Positions 54,523-63,932 of a stretch of DNA of 64,000 bases are shown here, in pieces. The notes under the pieces are model-generated. The model was given only the letters and a program-made list of their open reading frames with translations. It searched no databases and was not told where the DNA came from. The first letter of the stretch is position 1, and each line of letters opens with the position of its first letter. Made by a program: the position numbers and the translations under genes. The DNA is from Aphrocallistes beatrix (lineage: Eukaryota; Porifera; Hexactinellida; Sceptrulophora; Aphrocallistidae), in NCBI GenBank assembly GCA_963281255.1, contig OY725497.1, positions 4,518,968 through 4,582,967 of the forward strand, read 5' to 3'.

Positions 54523-57347
54523 ATGGTTAGCAACGAGCAAGCTGATTTCTCTCCCAAGTTGAAGCACTTCCCCTGCCTACCAACAACGATCAGGTACCCT
54601 ACTCACCCCAAAGTCTCCTTGCTGGGGATTTGGTCCGCAGTCTTATTCGGCGTCTCCTCGTTCTCTCTTGTCTCCGTGAATAAAGTTATCCTGACAACAT
54701 TCTCGTTTCCGAGTCCCCTCTGTCTAGCTCTGGGACAGATGGTGGCCTCTATTTCGGTGCTCAGCGCAGCTAGGCTGTTCGGGTTTGTGAAACTTCCAAC
54801 TCTGTCCAGAGAAAACCTCATTCGCGTCCAACCAGTGCCAATTCTCTATCTTCTAAACGCCATTTCCGGTCTCACCTCTACCCAGCTACTTCCGCTTCCC
54901 ATGTTCACAGTTCTAAGGAGGTTTGTTGTCTTGTTTATTTGTATCTTAAATTCTAAATACAGTGGAACCTGTATATAACGGCCACCCAAGGGGCTGGACA
55001 AAATTGGCCGTTATACACAGGTGACCGTTACATACAGGTGATTGTCTTAATCCTCAAAAGGTATCAACGTAGTGCAATATAAGAAGTTATTAGAAATCTA
55101 TTACTTGAAGTAATTACAAAAAACTTGTTTATCGTTCGTAACAGGTCCTGTAATGAACACATTAAAAGGTGATGGCGTTATACACAGTTTTCGGGTCAGT
55201 AAGGGACTACAAACGGGTGGCCGCTGGCCGCGTTGAGCAGGTGACCGCTATACACAGGTTCAATATTATGGAATTTCGGACGGGACTGTTCATTGGTGAC
55301 CGCTATAGACAGGTGACCGTTATATAGAGTGGCCGTTATAGCAGGTTCGACTGTATACTGCTTAGTTGTAAACAAGTCACAATTCAAAAACACAAATATT
55401 ATTTAGTTATTCCCAGTCAGATATTGTTCATATACATATTGTTGTTTACTAAGCATGCGTACTATTTTCTGTTGAGTTTATTTTGAGTTTTGACCAATCA
55501 AAAGCTTCTTCTGACAAACCTGAACCTGATTGGCTGAGCGCCGACTCCACGAGATATGCAGACCCGGTTTGAGTATAAATAGGATCGTTCCTCTCTCACT
55601 GCACTCATCTCCTCTCATTATGTCCCACACATCCAACCGATCCCATTCCTCCTCGGTTAACGCCGGTCCCAGCCCAGCGTCCTACCTACTCCCATCTCTG
55701 TTCGGGTGCGAAGAGCACGACATGCGCAAGCACAAGAGTCCCTCCTACACGATCGGAGAGCGGATCTACTACGTCAGTCCGAGCAACAGCCCGGGGCCCA
55801 AGTACTCCGTGCCTAACTACGTCACTCGCTACGGCGCCGACGACCGCAAGAACTCCTCGATGCTGCTAAAGTCCAGCGAGAAGAAGATAGTGCAGACCCC
55901 GGGCCCCGGGGCCTACTTCCCGGAGAACCACTCCCTCCCCAACTTCACCACTTCCCCGGCATTCAGCATCTGCGAGCGGACAAAGCTGGCCAAGTTCTCC
56001 CACACGCCCTCGCCCAACGCGTACACCCTCCCCGCCACCTACGGGCCCACGGCCTGCCACACCATGGGCATCAAGCTCACCCGCGGGAGCTACGCGGCCG
56101 ACCACGCGGACGCGCCGGGGCCTGGGACCTACGACGTCACTCCCCTTGACACTAACAAGAGCCAGGCGCCCAAGTACACCATGCTAGGCCGCTCTCACCG
56201 GTCGCTAGACCGGACCAAGAAGCCGGGACCGTCCGCCTACCAACCTTCTGTCGCGGTCTGCAAGCCCTCTGCGCCCAGGTTCTCCATGGGACGGCGGGAC
56301 TCGCACTGTTTCTCTCCTCTACGCAACTTGTAACCTCACTTCCGTACTGGACTTTATTTTTGTAAATTTCATTTGAGTGAAAAGAATTAAAAGGATTATC
56401 ACACTTGATTTGTTAATATTTATGACAACAAATATACAAAGTAATATTGGCCACGTAGTCAGTCTTAATTTCCAAACCTGTCTATCTGTTATTTCAGTAT
56501 AAGTACGTATCCACTTTCACTTTGTAAATATTGCACTAACAACCATAAACAGGAAAATCCACGTTGAAATGACTGACATCACACATTGCACAGGTCCATA
56601 CTCAGGAATAAACTTATTTTTCCGAGGACGATAAAAGCTAGAGATTAGCAGATCTCATTCTGATCTCCTCCACTAGGTTCTCCATCCTCTTCACGATGGT
56701 GGGAGAGTATCTGCTGCTGAATCAAACTGTAACTAACTCCGTCGTAGTTTCAGTTCTCCTCATGGTTCTAGGCGCCATAGTGGCAGCATCAGCTGATCTA
56801 ACCTTCGACCTCTACGCCTACGTCATAATTAACGTGAACAATCTGTTCACGGCATCTCTCAACGTGGTCAGCAAGCATAAGACGGCGAACAAGGTATTCT
56901 ATTAATAGCCACTATGCCGCTGCCATTCGTTCATATTCCAATTTCTGATAATCCTTTTACCGTTTGCAATTCTAGGAATTCGGCGAATACGGACTCGTCT
57001 ATCTTAACTCCCTCCTCATGGCCATCCCCCTATCACTCCTGATGTTTTATAATGGAGAATTCAGCCTAGTTTACGCTTACGAAGATTGGAGCAATCCTTT
57101 CTTTCTAATCTCCTTCGTTAGTTCCTGCTTGATGGGGTTCGTACTCAACTACTCAACTATGCTCTGTTCTCGAGTCAACTCTGCTCTCACCACAACCGTG
57201 ATTGGAACTATGAAGAACATGTTTATCACTTATATTGGAATGGTACTGGGTGGCGATTATGTTTATTCAAATGTCAATTTTGTTGGCGTCTCGATTAGTG
57301 TACTCGCAGGTATGATGTATTCTGTTTTCAAGTTTGCACATTGGTAA
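54523..57347 (+). CDS. SLC35D-type nucleotide-sugar transporter, three exons
   Basis: Exons 54523-54920, 56677-56893 and 56976-57347 (junction phases 2 and 0) encode 328 residues. Sequence matches SLC35D1/D2/D3: VNKVILTTFSFPSPLCLALG, NAISGLTSTQLLPLPMFTVL joined to RRFSILFTMVGEYLLLNQ, ASADLTFDLYAYVIINVNNL, NSALTTTVIGTMKNMFITYI and GMVLGGDYVYSNVNFVGVSI. About ten hydrophobic helices are expected. The family exchanges UDP-sugars such as UDP-glucuronate and UDP-GalNAc/GlcNAc for nucleotide monophosphate across ER/Golgi membranes; the exact substrate is unknown. Intron 1 (54921-56676) contains a MITE and a complete ODF3-like gene on the same strand. Confidence 0.93.
54960..55353. mobile_element. 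394-bp pogo-like MITE in SLC35D intron 1
   Basis: The left end CAGTGGAACCTGTATATAAC (then GGCC) and right end GGCCGTTATAGCAGGTTCGACTG form an imperfect inverted repeat with TA flanks. Sub-terminal GGTGACCG(T/C)TATA(C/T)A motifs repeat several times in both halves. Confidence 0.8.
55574..55581 (+). promoter_or_regulatory. TATA box of the nested ODF3-like gene
   Basis: TATAAATA, 39 bp before the chosen ATG, so the 5' UTR would be about 15 nt. The same sequence occurs before the candidate NLR leader exon (42983). Confidence 0.6.
55620..56333 (+). CDS. ODF3/CIMAP-like STPG-repeat protein nested in an SLC35D intron
   Basis: 237 residues, one exon. Five PGP-type (SHIPPO/STPG) repeats are visible: SPGPKYSVP, TPGPGAYFPEN, SPNAYTLPA, APGPGTYDV and KPGPSAYQPS, each followed by a [P/A]xFS/YTM-type strand (APKYTMLGRSH, APRFSMGRR). 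This is the arrangement of outer dense fiber protein 3 / ciliary microtubule-associated proteins, which bind the axonemal or cytoplasmic microtubule lattice in sperm and cilia. Length is close to human ODF3 (254 aa). The frame is open upstream to a TTG at 55530, but the TATA box at 55574 and ATG at 55620 (MSHTSNRSHSSS) decide the start. It is GC-rich (about 60%) against an AT-rich intron, and lies wholly within intron 1 of the SLC35D gene, same strand. Confidence 0.88.
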   Translation: MSHTSNRSHSSSVNAGPSPASYLLPSLFGCEEHDMRKHKSPSYTIGERIYYVSPSNSPGPKYSVPNYVTRYGADDRKNSSMLLKSSEKKIVQTPGPGAYFPENHSLPNFTTSPAFSICERTKLAKFSHTPSPNAYTLPATYGPTACHTMGIKLTRGSYAADHADAPGPGTYDVTPLDTNKSQAPKYTMLGRSHRSLDRTKKPGPSAYQPSVAVCKPSAPRFSMGRRDSHCFSPLRNL

Positions 57348-58056
57348 ACACAACAACAACAACAACAACAACAATCCTTGTTTTAATGCACTTGTTACAG
57401 CAATACTTAATGCAGCCATTATACTTACATTTCACTGTTGTATATTTATGATATATATAAATTATGTTTAAATTTATCAATTGTATTGAAAAATATAATA
57501 TAATTATTGGTCTCACAATTACTGTGTGATGATGGATATATTTATTTTTAGCACATCCGTGTATACATACTATATTCTCACACCTTCACTAAAACTTTAA
57601 GTTATTTGAGATTATTGTTACTCAAGATTCGATAGATATGTATGTTTCTTAGGAATCAAATATTCATTGGTGCGGCGAAACCAATTACTGCCACTTTCCA
57701 AAAAGTGGATAATGGTAGAAATAGTGGTGCGGGGACAAAAATATTTGAACTCTGTGAAAAATTGAATATATTTATCTTCAGTGGCGCTATTTTCAGCCAC
57801 GTGGCTGAAAGTCTAATCTAAAGCTTCCTTGCGGAATCATTAGAAATGTTTCAACATTCATACATACATTTATTTAATATATTTTTTCTTCTTTTTTGGT
57901 ATGGTATTATTTTAATAATAATAATGATAATATTAATAATAAGTTTATTGTTGATAAACAACAAAATACGTAAATGAGTAAATGCAAGTGTTAAAAATTG
58001 ATGAATATGTATTGTACATATAATATTCTAATAATAGAACAAAGTAATGGCTCTTG
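57348..58056. other. Intergenic between SLC35D and Rab-like copy A
   Basis: AT-rich; begins with a (CAA)n microsatellite at 57349-57374 directly after the SLC35D stop codon. No gene seen. Confidence 0.55.
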
Positions 58057-58640
58057 TTATGATTTCTGTTTGAGAATGGCACACGCTAGAGTTACAAATG
58101 ACTCCTCCACTTGAGTGGCAGATTTGGCGCTCACTTGGAAGAAAATCATCCCACACTCCTCTGCAACCAGCTGACACCTCCGATCACTCGCATTCTTCAA
58201 GTCTGTCTTGTTGCTTAGCAACATCCTAGGTATGTGCGTCCGTCCTTCCTGTTCCAATTTCTTCTGCCATTCCAAAATAGTATCTGGAGTGTAAATATAT
58301 AAAAATAGATTCAGAACTATTCAGTGATTGGTTAAGAAATAACTAAATTACTGAGGAGTAACATACCTAAAGAACTCTGGTTAGTGCAGTCATGTACAAA
58401 TACTATTCCGTCTAAACTTTGTAGTCTATAATTAGAATACTCATCAGCTGTTGTGTTGTTGTATGCATCACAGAGATACATATACACTAACTCATCGTCA
58501 ACACGAATCTTCTTTACACCCAAATGTTCTCCTGTAGTTTTATGGTAATTTGGATCAAAGGTTTTTTGAGTGAATCTTTTCAACAAAGAACTCTTTCCTG
58601 ATTTGCTCCCCCCGCAAATATCGATTGTCAGACTCACCAT
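58057..58640 (-). CDS. Atypical Rab-like small GTPase, copy A (intact)
   Basis: Exons 58367-58640 and 58057-58283, phase 1 intron of 83 bp; 166 residues. P-loop GGSKSGKSSLLKRF, a switch-I-like NYHKTTGEHLGV, G4 SNKTD and G5 SAK are present. The G3 region reads YLCDAYNNTTADEYSNY instead of WDTAGQE, so the catalytic Gln and the DxxG motif are absent. There is no C-terminal prenylation cysteine (ends LACAILKQKS). The pattern (TTG switch, IVFVHDCTN, no lipid anchor) recalls RABL3 and IFT27/RABL4-type GTPases; IFT27 is a subunit of the ciliary IFT-B train. Assignment within that group is uncertain. The ATG at 58640 was chosen over an in-frame ATG at 58682 because similarity to copy B starts just before it. 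Confidence 0.75.
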
Positions 58641-59538
58641 TGTAATGTAGATACTCAGTTGATTTAAAATATATTTTTTCATATCTATATATATCTATAT
58701 CTATATATAATGTGTGTGTATAGTTTGTGTTGCATCATAGCCATGGATTGAAACTGCAATCCTGTTAATTAATATATTAGCTGTTTGCTGGTTGAACAAT
58801 TCGATGAAGCAGAAACTGCAATGATATATAATTTTGGCGGGGAAAGGTTTCCTGTTAACAGTTTACAACATTTCCTCCATTCCTGATCTTATTAATCATG
58901 GAAAATGGAAGTATGTTCTTAGTATATATCCATCCATGGTTGATCCGTGTGCTTCAGAAGCTTTCTATAACGTTTCTATTGAATAATCGGTTATTCATTC
59001 AAAAGTTTCTTGGATGATGTCCTACGTTGTTCAAGTTCTGACATTCTGATCTAAATATAGAACTTTACTTCAGGAATAAAAACTCCGATATTCACTAAAC
59101 AATTGAAAGTTTTGTTTGTTTGTTTGCTTAATAAATTACAACTTTTGAAATATCTCTAATACCTTTGCATTGTAAGTCAGAATGCTTGACAAAACACTAT
59201 CTGGCCTGAGACAACCAATCATTTTGCTTTTCCCTGAGACTACTCCACATTCCTTTTCATTTAATTTGATTGGATAATAGAAAGTCCACATTGGTTAGTA
59301 TGCTCTCTCTACTATCATATGCGTTCGGTGACAGTACTGATTATTTTTTATTTTATACAAAGTTTAATTTTTAGTTCGTTTTAATAAATAAAAAAGCGTT
59401 TTGTCTAGTGCATCTTCCACAAATCCAATTTAGGAGTAAATTTGACTATTCAGTATCAGCAAACTGTATAGGATTTGAACTATAAATTACAAATTTCGCA
59501 TTGTAGAAACAACCAAATTTATTAATATCTACGTTACA
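58641..59538. other. Spacer between the two head-to-head Rab-like copies
   Basis: About 900 bp of AT-rich, apparently unique sequence, including (TA/TC)n runs at 58680-58710. The short TATCTACNTTACA motif precedes both start codons, so the duplicated block begins only a few bases upstream of each ATG. Confidence 0.55.
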
Positions 59539-60120
59539 ATGGTGAGTCTGACAATCGATATTTGCGGGGGGAGCAAATCAGGAAAGTTCTTTGTTGAAAA
59601 GATTCACTCAAAAAACTTTTGATCCAAATTACCATAAAACTACAGGAGAACATTTGGGTGTAAAGAAGATTCGTGTTGACGATGAGTTAGTATATATGTA
59701 TCTATGGGACACGTACAACAACACAACAGCTGATGAGTATTCTAATTATAGACTACAAAGTTTAAACGGAATAGTATTCGTACATGACTGCACTAACCAG
59801 AGTTCTTTAGGTATGTTACTCCTGAATAATTTAGTTATTTCTTAACCAATCACTAAATAGTTCTGAATCTATTTTTATATATTTACACTCCAGATACTAT
59901 TTTGGAATGGCAGAGGAAATTGGAACAGGAAGGACGGACGCACATACCTAGGATGTTGCTAAGCAACAAGACAGACTTGAAGAATGCGAGTGATCGGAGG
60001 TGTCAGCTGGTTGCAGATGAGTGTGGGATGATTTTCTTCCAAGTGAGTGCCAAATCTGCCACTCAAGTGGAGGAGTCATTTGTAACTCTAGCGTGTGCCA
60101 TTCTCAAACAGAAATCCTAA
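59539..60120 (+). pseudogene. Rab-like small GTPase, copy B, frameshifted in the P-loop
   Basis: Exons 59539-59810 and 59894-60120 correspond base for base to copy A, including the intron. Relative to copy A there is a 2-bp deletion in the P-loop codons (TCAGGAAAG|TTC versus TCAGGAAAGAGTTC), so from the ATG the frame changes after GGSKSGK and ends soon after. The downstream frame is otherwise fully open and highly similar. It reads YLWDTYNN where copy A has YLCDAYNN, nearer to the usual WDTAG, so copy A has diverged here rather than copy B decaying. Either this is a very young pseudogene, the 2-bp gap is an assembly or sequencing error, or an internal start is used. It lies head-to-head with copy A. 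Confidence 0.65.
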
Positions 60121-60866
60121 CAAGATGTTCTGAATGATATTATAGAACCGTAGAGCCATCATTCTATATTTCGTTTGTTCCACGGATACTGCTAGGTGTA
60201 ATAGGAATGTATATTTCCATATTTATATTTTGAGATAATTGGTAATTAAACAGGTGATTAAGCTTTAGGAAATAATATTTTCTAAAGTGTAAAAAATCAT
60301 TTGTTTATTTTGTTTACATTCCCATTAGATAAACAAATTAAAGAATAGAAAAGACTAACCACTGAAGTCAATAACTTGTAAACATAATATTGTTTGAACG
60401 AGAATTTGTAGGAACTACTAGTGTGTTGCTGTTTACGTAATTGTAGTTTGTTTTGCCGGATGTCTATAGTGCACGTTCATGTACATTGGAATGTATGGGC
60501 GTAGTTAGTACGTATTTAAAAATAGCTCACTAATCCTTTAAGGTCAATCACACGTAGCATGAGTTGTAAAACTGGTTTTAATAACCTGATACGCAGGCTA
60601 TCTGCCAGCAAATAGGCAATTGAGCTCTGAGAGCATACGTAGGATTTCATTCGACCATTATTGTATCTATGCAATTACGTAAACCTATAAATAAACTCAT
60701 TTGTCTATTCAATGATCAACTGTTTATCCTTCAAAAAAGTTCCTATATATAACCTAAGTTTTTAGTTGCCTAGGAATTATAAGTGTTTCTATGTAGATAG
60801 ATAGTATATATAAATTTAAATGTATATATATTGATTTAAATGTGCTTTTCAGGACTCACTCGTAGA
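60121..60866. other. Upstream region of the TIR-HEAT gene
   Basis: AT-rich. A TATAAATAAA sequence at about 60688 and an acceptor-like TGCTTTTCAG at 60842-60851, 15 bp before the start codon, suggest a 5' UTR intron. Confidence 0.4.
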
Positions 60867-62497
60867 ATGGGGGGCAATGCATCGCGACGTGCTAACATCG
60901 AACCAACTCCAAAGCCGGACAAGAAAGACAACGGAAAAAAGCCGGTAAAAGCCGCTTCGGTCGCGGAGAAGGAGCAAGGGAGCTATGACGTCACGATAAC
61001 TCACTCCGCTCGGGACAAGGGGTTCTCTGAGCAGGTGTTCCAGGCCTTGACGGGACAGGGGGCGAAGTGCTTCCTGGACGAGGCGGAGAAGCAGTCGGGC
61101 CCGCCGCTTGCCTCTGGGGGCACTCTCGTCTGGGTGCTGAGTCAGCACAGCGTGGGGAGCAACTACTGCTGCGACAGAATCGCCTTGGCATACATCGCCA
61201 ACGTCCTCATAATCCCCGTCTACCTCGAAAAGGCCGAGGGACTGAAGGAGAAACTGGAATTCGGGACCAAGCTGGTTCTCCAGTCGGTCAAGTGGTACGA
61301 CTGCACGGAGGAGGACCACCACGCAGAGAGGATCGCCTCCATAGCGGACCAGGTGGCGCAGAAAAAGGCGAAGGCTGCCAATCCAACTGAAAACCCAGAA
61401 GTCAACGAACAACTCAAACACGTGTCCAACAGACATAAGCCTGTGAGTAGTTGGCGCCTAAAACGAGCCAATCAATTTCAAGCGTTAAATAAGTTTAGGC
61501 GCCATCTAGTATTCTGGCGCTCAATCTTATTAATCGTTGGAACAAATCTATTTATAGCTCTCCTCTAGGATCGTTAGAACAAATCTATTTATAGCTCTCC
61601 CCTAGGATCGTTAGAACAAATCTATTTATAGCTCTATATATATCGTAGAACAAATCTATTTATATCTCTCCCCTAGGATCTTTAGAACAAATCTATTTAT
61701 AGCTCTCCTCTAGGATCGTTAGAACAAATCTATTTATAGCTCTCCTCTAGGTATTCCAAGTAACTCTGGAGACAGATCCGAACTACGACTTCTGGGCGAT
61801 AAAGTTGGGAGACGCCGACTCGGTTCCTTGGTTCCGGTTCGAGAAGAGTATCCTGGAAGAGTTCGACGAAGAGCTGAAGGGACAGTTCGCAGAGGAGCAG
61901 ATCGCTTGGCTGCTGAAGACACTGAAGAAAGAAATATTCTATGACAGCGACCAGGCTTCTAAGAAGGACTTTCTAGGGTTCACCGGGGGTAACCCGGGCA
62001 AGGATTATCTGAACAAACGCATCCTCTCTCTCGTGACTGAGAAGCTAGCCATGATAGACGTGTTCTCGATGAAGTCCACTGTCCGTCTACAGGCAATCGA
62101 TAATCTCACCAAATTCTCAACCCCCGCGGTCATGCAGTCGCTAGCCGAACTGCTCGCAGAAGAAGATGCCAACGTCCGGACAGTGGCTTGCATTACCCTC
62201 GGGAAACTCGGGAAGGCCGGGGTAGAGCTAGCTCCGGGAACCATGGACTCACTCATGCGCATTCTCGGAGACAAAGACCGACTCGTGCGAGAAGCTGCGT
62301 GTATAACGCTCGGGAGATTGAAAGCTAACCAGGCTGTCCCCACTCTCGTGAACATCTGGAGGAACGATTTCATCCACACTGTAAGGGTAGCTGCGAGCAA
62401 TGCCCTGAAACAGATGGACAGTGAGCAAGCGAACGAAGCTGTGTATCTAACTGAGAAACTTCTCAGCGAAGTTAAAGCTTTGAGTGAAGCGAACTGA
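60867..62497 (+). CDS. TIR-HEAT protein with predicted N-myristoylation, two coding exons
   Basis: Exons 60867-61442 and 61751-62497 (phase 0) give 440 residues. The start MGGNASRR is a strong N-myristoylation signal, followed by a basic linker (KPDKKDNGKKPVKA) that would help membrane attachment. Residues ~48-170 form a TIR domain: YDVTITHSARDKGFSEQVF, GAKCFLDEAEKQSG, TLVWVLSQHSVGSNYCCDRI, VLIIPVYLEKA, VLQSVKWYDC. Exon 2 holds a linker and then PBS-lyase/HEAT-type helical repeats (DANVRTVACITLGKLGKAGV, KDRLVREAACITLGRLKANQ, IHTVRVAASNALKQM). TIR domains signal in innate immunity or cleave NAD+; HEAT repeats are protein-binding scaffolds. The TIR lacks the Glu expected of NADase TIRs. The intron 61443-61750 ends in a tandem repeat of acceptor-like units. 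I cannot name a vertebrate orthologue. Confidence 0.8.
61533..61751 (+). repeat. Six tandem copies of a 37-bp unit carrying a 3' splice site
   Basis: Unit ATCGTTAGAACAAATCTATT plus TATAGCTCTCCTCTAGG. Five of six copies keep the pyrimidine-rich CTCTC(C/T)C(T)CTAGG end; the third is altered to CTATATATATCG. The last copy supplies the acceptor CTCTCCTCTAG|GTATTC used by exon 2. Using an earlier copy would add an in-frame TAG almost at once. Confidence 0.9.
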
Positions 62498-63125
62498 ACT
62501 TTATTCCCTGTTGTTAGTTCCCTTAGGTTGTGTGAGTGACACGTATTCTATTTTTATCTTGATTCATGAGTATGTCTATTTATATACATGTTTACTCAAC
62601 TTCTTATTTCGTATTTGAGCCAACACTAATCTGACAATCCCGTAATTCCATTGGTCACTGTTGGTTGGTTGGACACTACCCCCGTATCTAATTTTAGTAA
62701 CATTATAATGGCATATTTGGTGTCATTTTCAACAATGGCGTCATCAATGCTAAGTACGCATTTCATGGAGTTGGTAATGTTGTTGTTGTTCTGTTTGTTA
62801 TTTTATCGGTCGTAGCAGTTCATATCTCTGCTCCATCAATTCATGACAGATTCCATCAAATTGTATGAGTGTTTAGTACAGTGTAACTCTCGACATTCCA
62901 CGGATTTATAAAATAGGAAACCTCTTCTGAGGTACGGCACATTTCTGAAATATGGTACGAACCCATTCTCCTGATTAACATTTCTGCTATATATAAATGA
63001 TACATTGTGAACCTTCGAGATATGGCACAGGCATTCCCATAGTGTCGCATTTCAGAGGTTTACTTTTGTGGAACCTCCCCCAGATACAATTTTTTTAAGA
63101 AAATCTGGTATATATTTATCTTAGA
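62498..63125. other. Intergenic between the TIR-HEAT gene and tRNA-Pro
   Basis: AT-rich; contains a degraded element at 62879-63080. No gene seen. Confidence 0.5.
62879..63080. mobile_element. Degraded pogo-like MITE
   Basis: Starts CAGTGTAACTCTCGACATTC after TA; the distal end is near TTACTTTTGTGGAACCTC. Inner segments (TATGGTACGAACC, GATATGGCAC) are imperfect complements of one another's neighbours. Ends are approximate. Confidence 0.4.
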
Positions 63126-63197
63126 GGCTTGTTGGTCTAGTGGTATGATTCTCGTTTCGGGTGCGAGAGGTCCCGGGTTCAACTCCCGGACAAGCCC
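63126..63197 (+). tRNA. tRNA-Pro (anticodon CGG)
   Basis: 72 nt with a full cloverleaf: acceptor stem GGCTTGT/ACAAGCC, D arm TGGTCTAGTGGTATGA (A box), anticodon stem CTCGT/GCGAG with loop TTCGGGT (anticodon CGG), and T arm CCCGGGTTCAACTCCCGG (B box GGTTCAACTCC). The discriminator is C, as in eukaryotic tRNA-Pro, and a T-run (CTTTTT) follows within 10 bp. The only weak pair is a T-G at the foot of the anticodon stem. Almost identical to metazoan tRNA-Pro genes. Confidence 0.96.
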
Positions 63198-63482
63198 TAT
63201 CTTTTTGACTAAAACCCAAACAATACACAGTTACAGAGCAGAGTCCCTGGTTCGAATCTCACAGTTGTTAGATTCGTTTATTTGTTAAATTGTTCCAATT
63301 ATCCATAACGATTTTATTTTACGTATCCCTGGTCATTGCATTTCAAATATTTGGATATGTACGTACTTGAGTGGGGAATAATTATAATTTACACAATACA
63401 TTGCAATATACATTTTGAGTGCAATAACTCGAATTCATAATTCTAAAATATTATTTACTATTTTATTTTTTAAGTAAACAAA
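63198..63482. other. Spacer after tRNA-Pro with a tRNA-like B-box fragment
   Basis: Contains CAGAGTCCCTGGTTCGAATC at about 63237-63258, which looks like the 3' half of another tRNA (B box GGTTCGAATC) without a recognisable 5' half. The rest is AT-rich 3' flank of the next gene. Confidence 0.4.
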
Positions 63483-63932
63483 TCACTCCAATCTTCTGAT
63501 CTTAAACTCTGAACCCAGCAGTCCTGGCATTTTGAATCCATCCAAAGTCTCCCCATCATCTGAGTAGAAAAGCAGTTTCTCTCCGTGCACCCCTTTCACT
63601 TGTCTCTCGTGGCATGAATGGCCATTTTGCTCTCTTACTCGGACCTGTAGCTCGTTATTCCCAACTTCCACCAAGTTCAATTTATCATACCCTAACCCGT
63701 ATCCAACTAAATCCAACCCTAACACCTTTATCTTCATAACCGACACATTGTGTACTCCGTAGTTCCCTGTATATCTCCTCAACAAGTCTAGTCTCGCCGG
63801 GCTATGCTTGCTGATCAGGTCTCTGGTAAGACTGTGAGAGACCAGGGATGGGATCAGTTCTCTGTAAATACGCGCAATTAGCCAGTCGAGCTCGTAGTTC
63901 ACTGCTCCATTCCATAGCGACACAAACCCAAC
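63483..63932 (-). CDS. Probable 3' exon of a serine beta-lactamase-like hydrolase
   Basis: The last coding exon (149 codons plus stop), with acceptor ATTCCTAG and the rest of the gene to the right of the window. It starts VGFVSLWNGAVNYELDWLIA, which resembles the end of the class C beta-lactamase/LACTB-type catalytic domain (GF.S....N), then a linker SPARLDLLRRYTGNYGVHNV that opens the small C-terminal beta domain common in eukaryotic members, ending GLLGSEFKIRRLE. The catalytic SxxK and YxN motifs would be upstream, so enzyme activity cannot be judged. The family call is by pattern only. Confidence 0.45.
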   Translation of the reverse strand, partial: VGFVSLWNGAVNYELDWLIARIYRELIPSLVSHSLTRDLISKHSPARLDLLRRYTGNYGVHNVSVMKIKVLGLDLVGYGLGYDKLNLVEVGNNELQVRVREQNGHSCHERQVKGVHGEKLLFYSDDGETLDGFKMPGLLGSEFKIRRLE

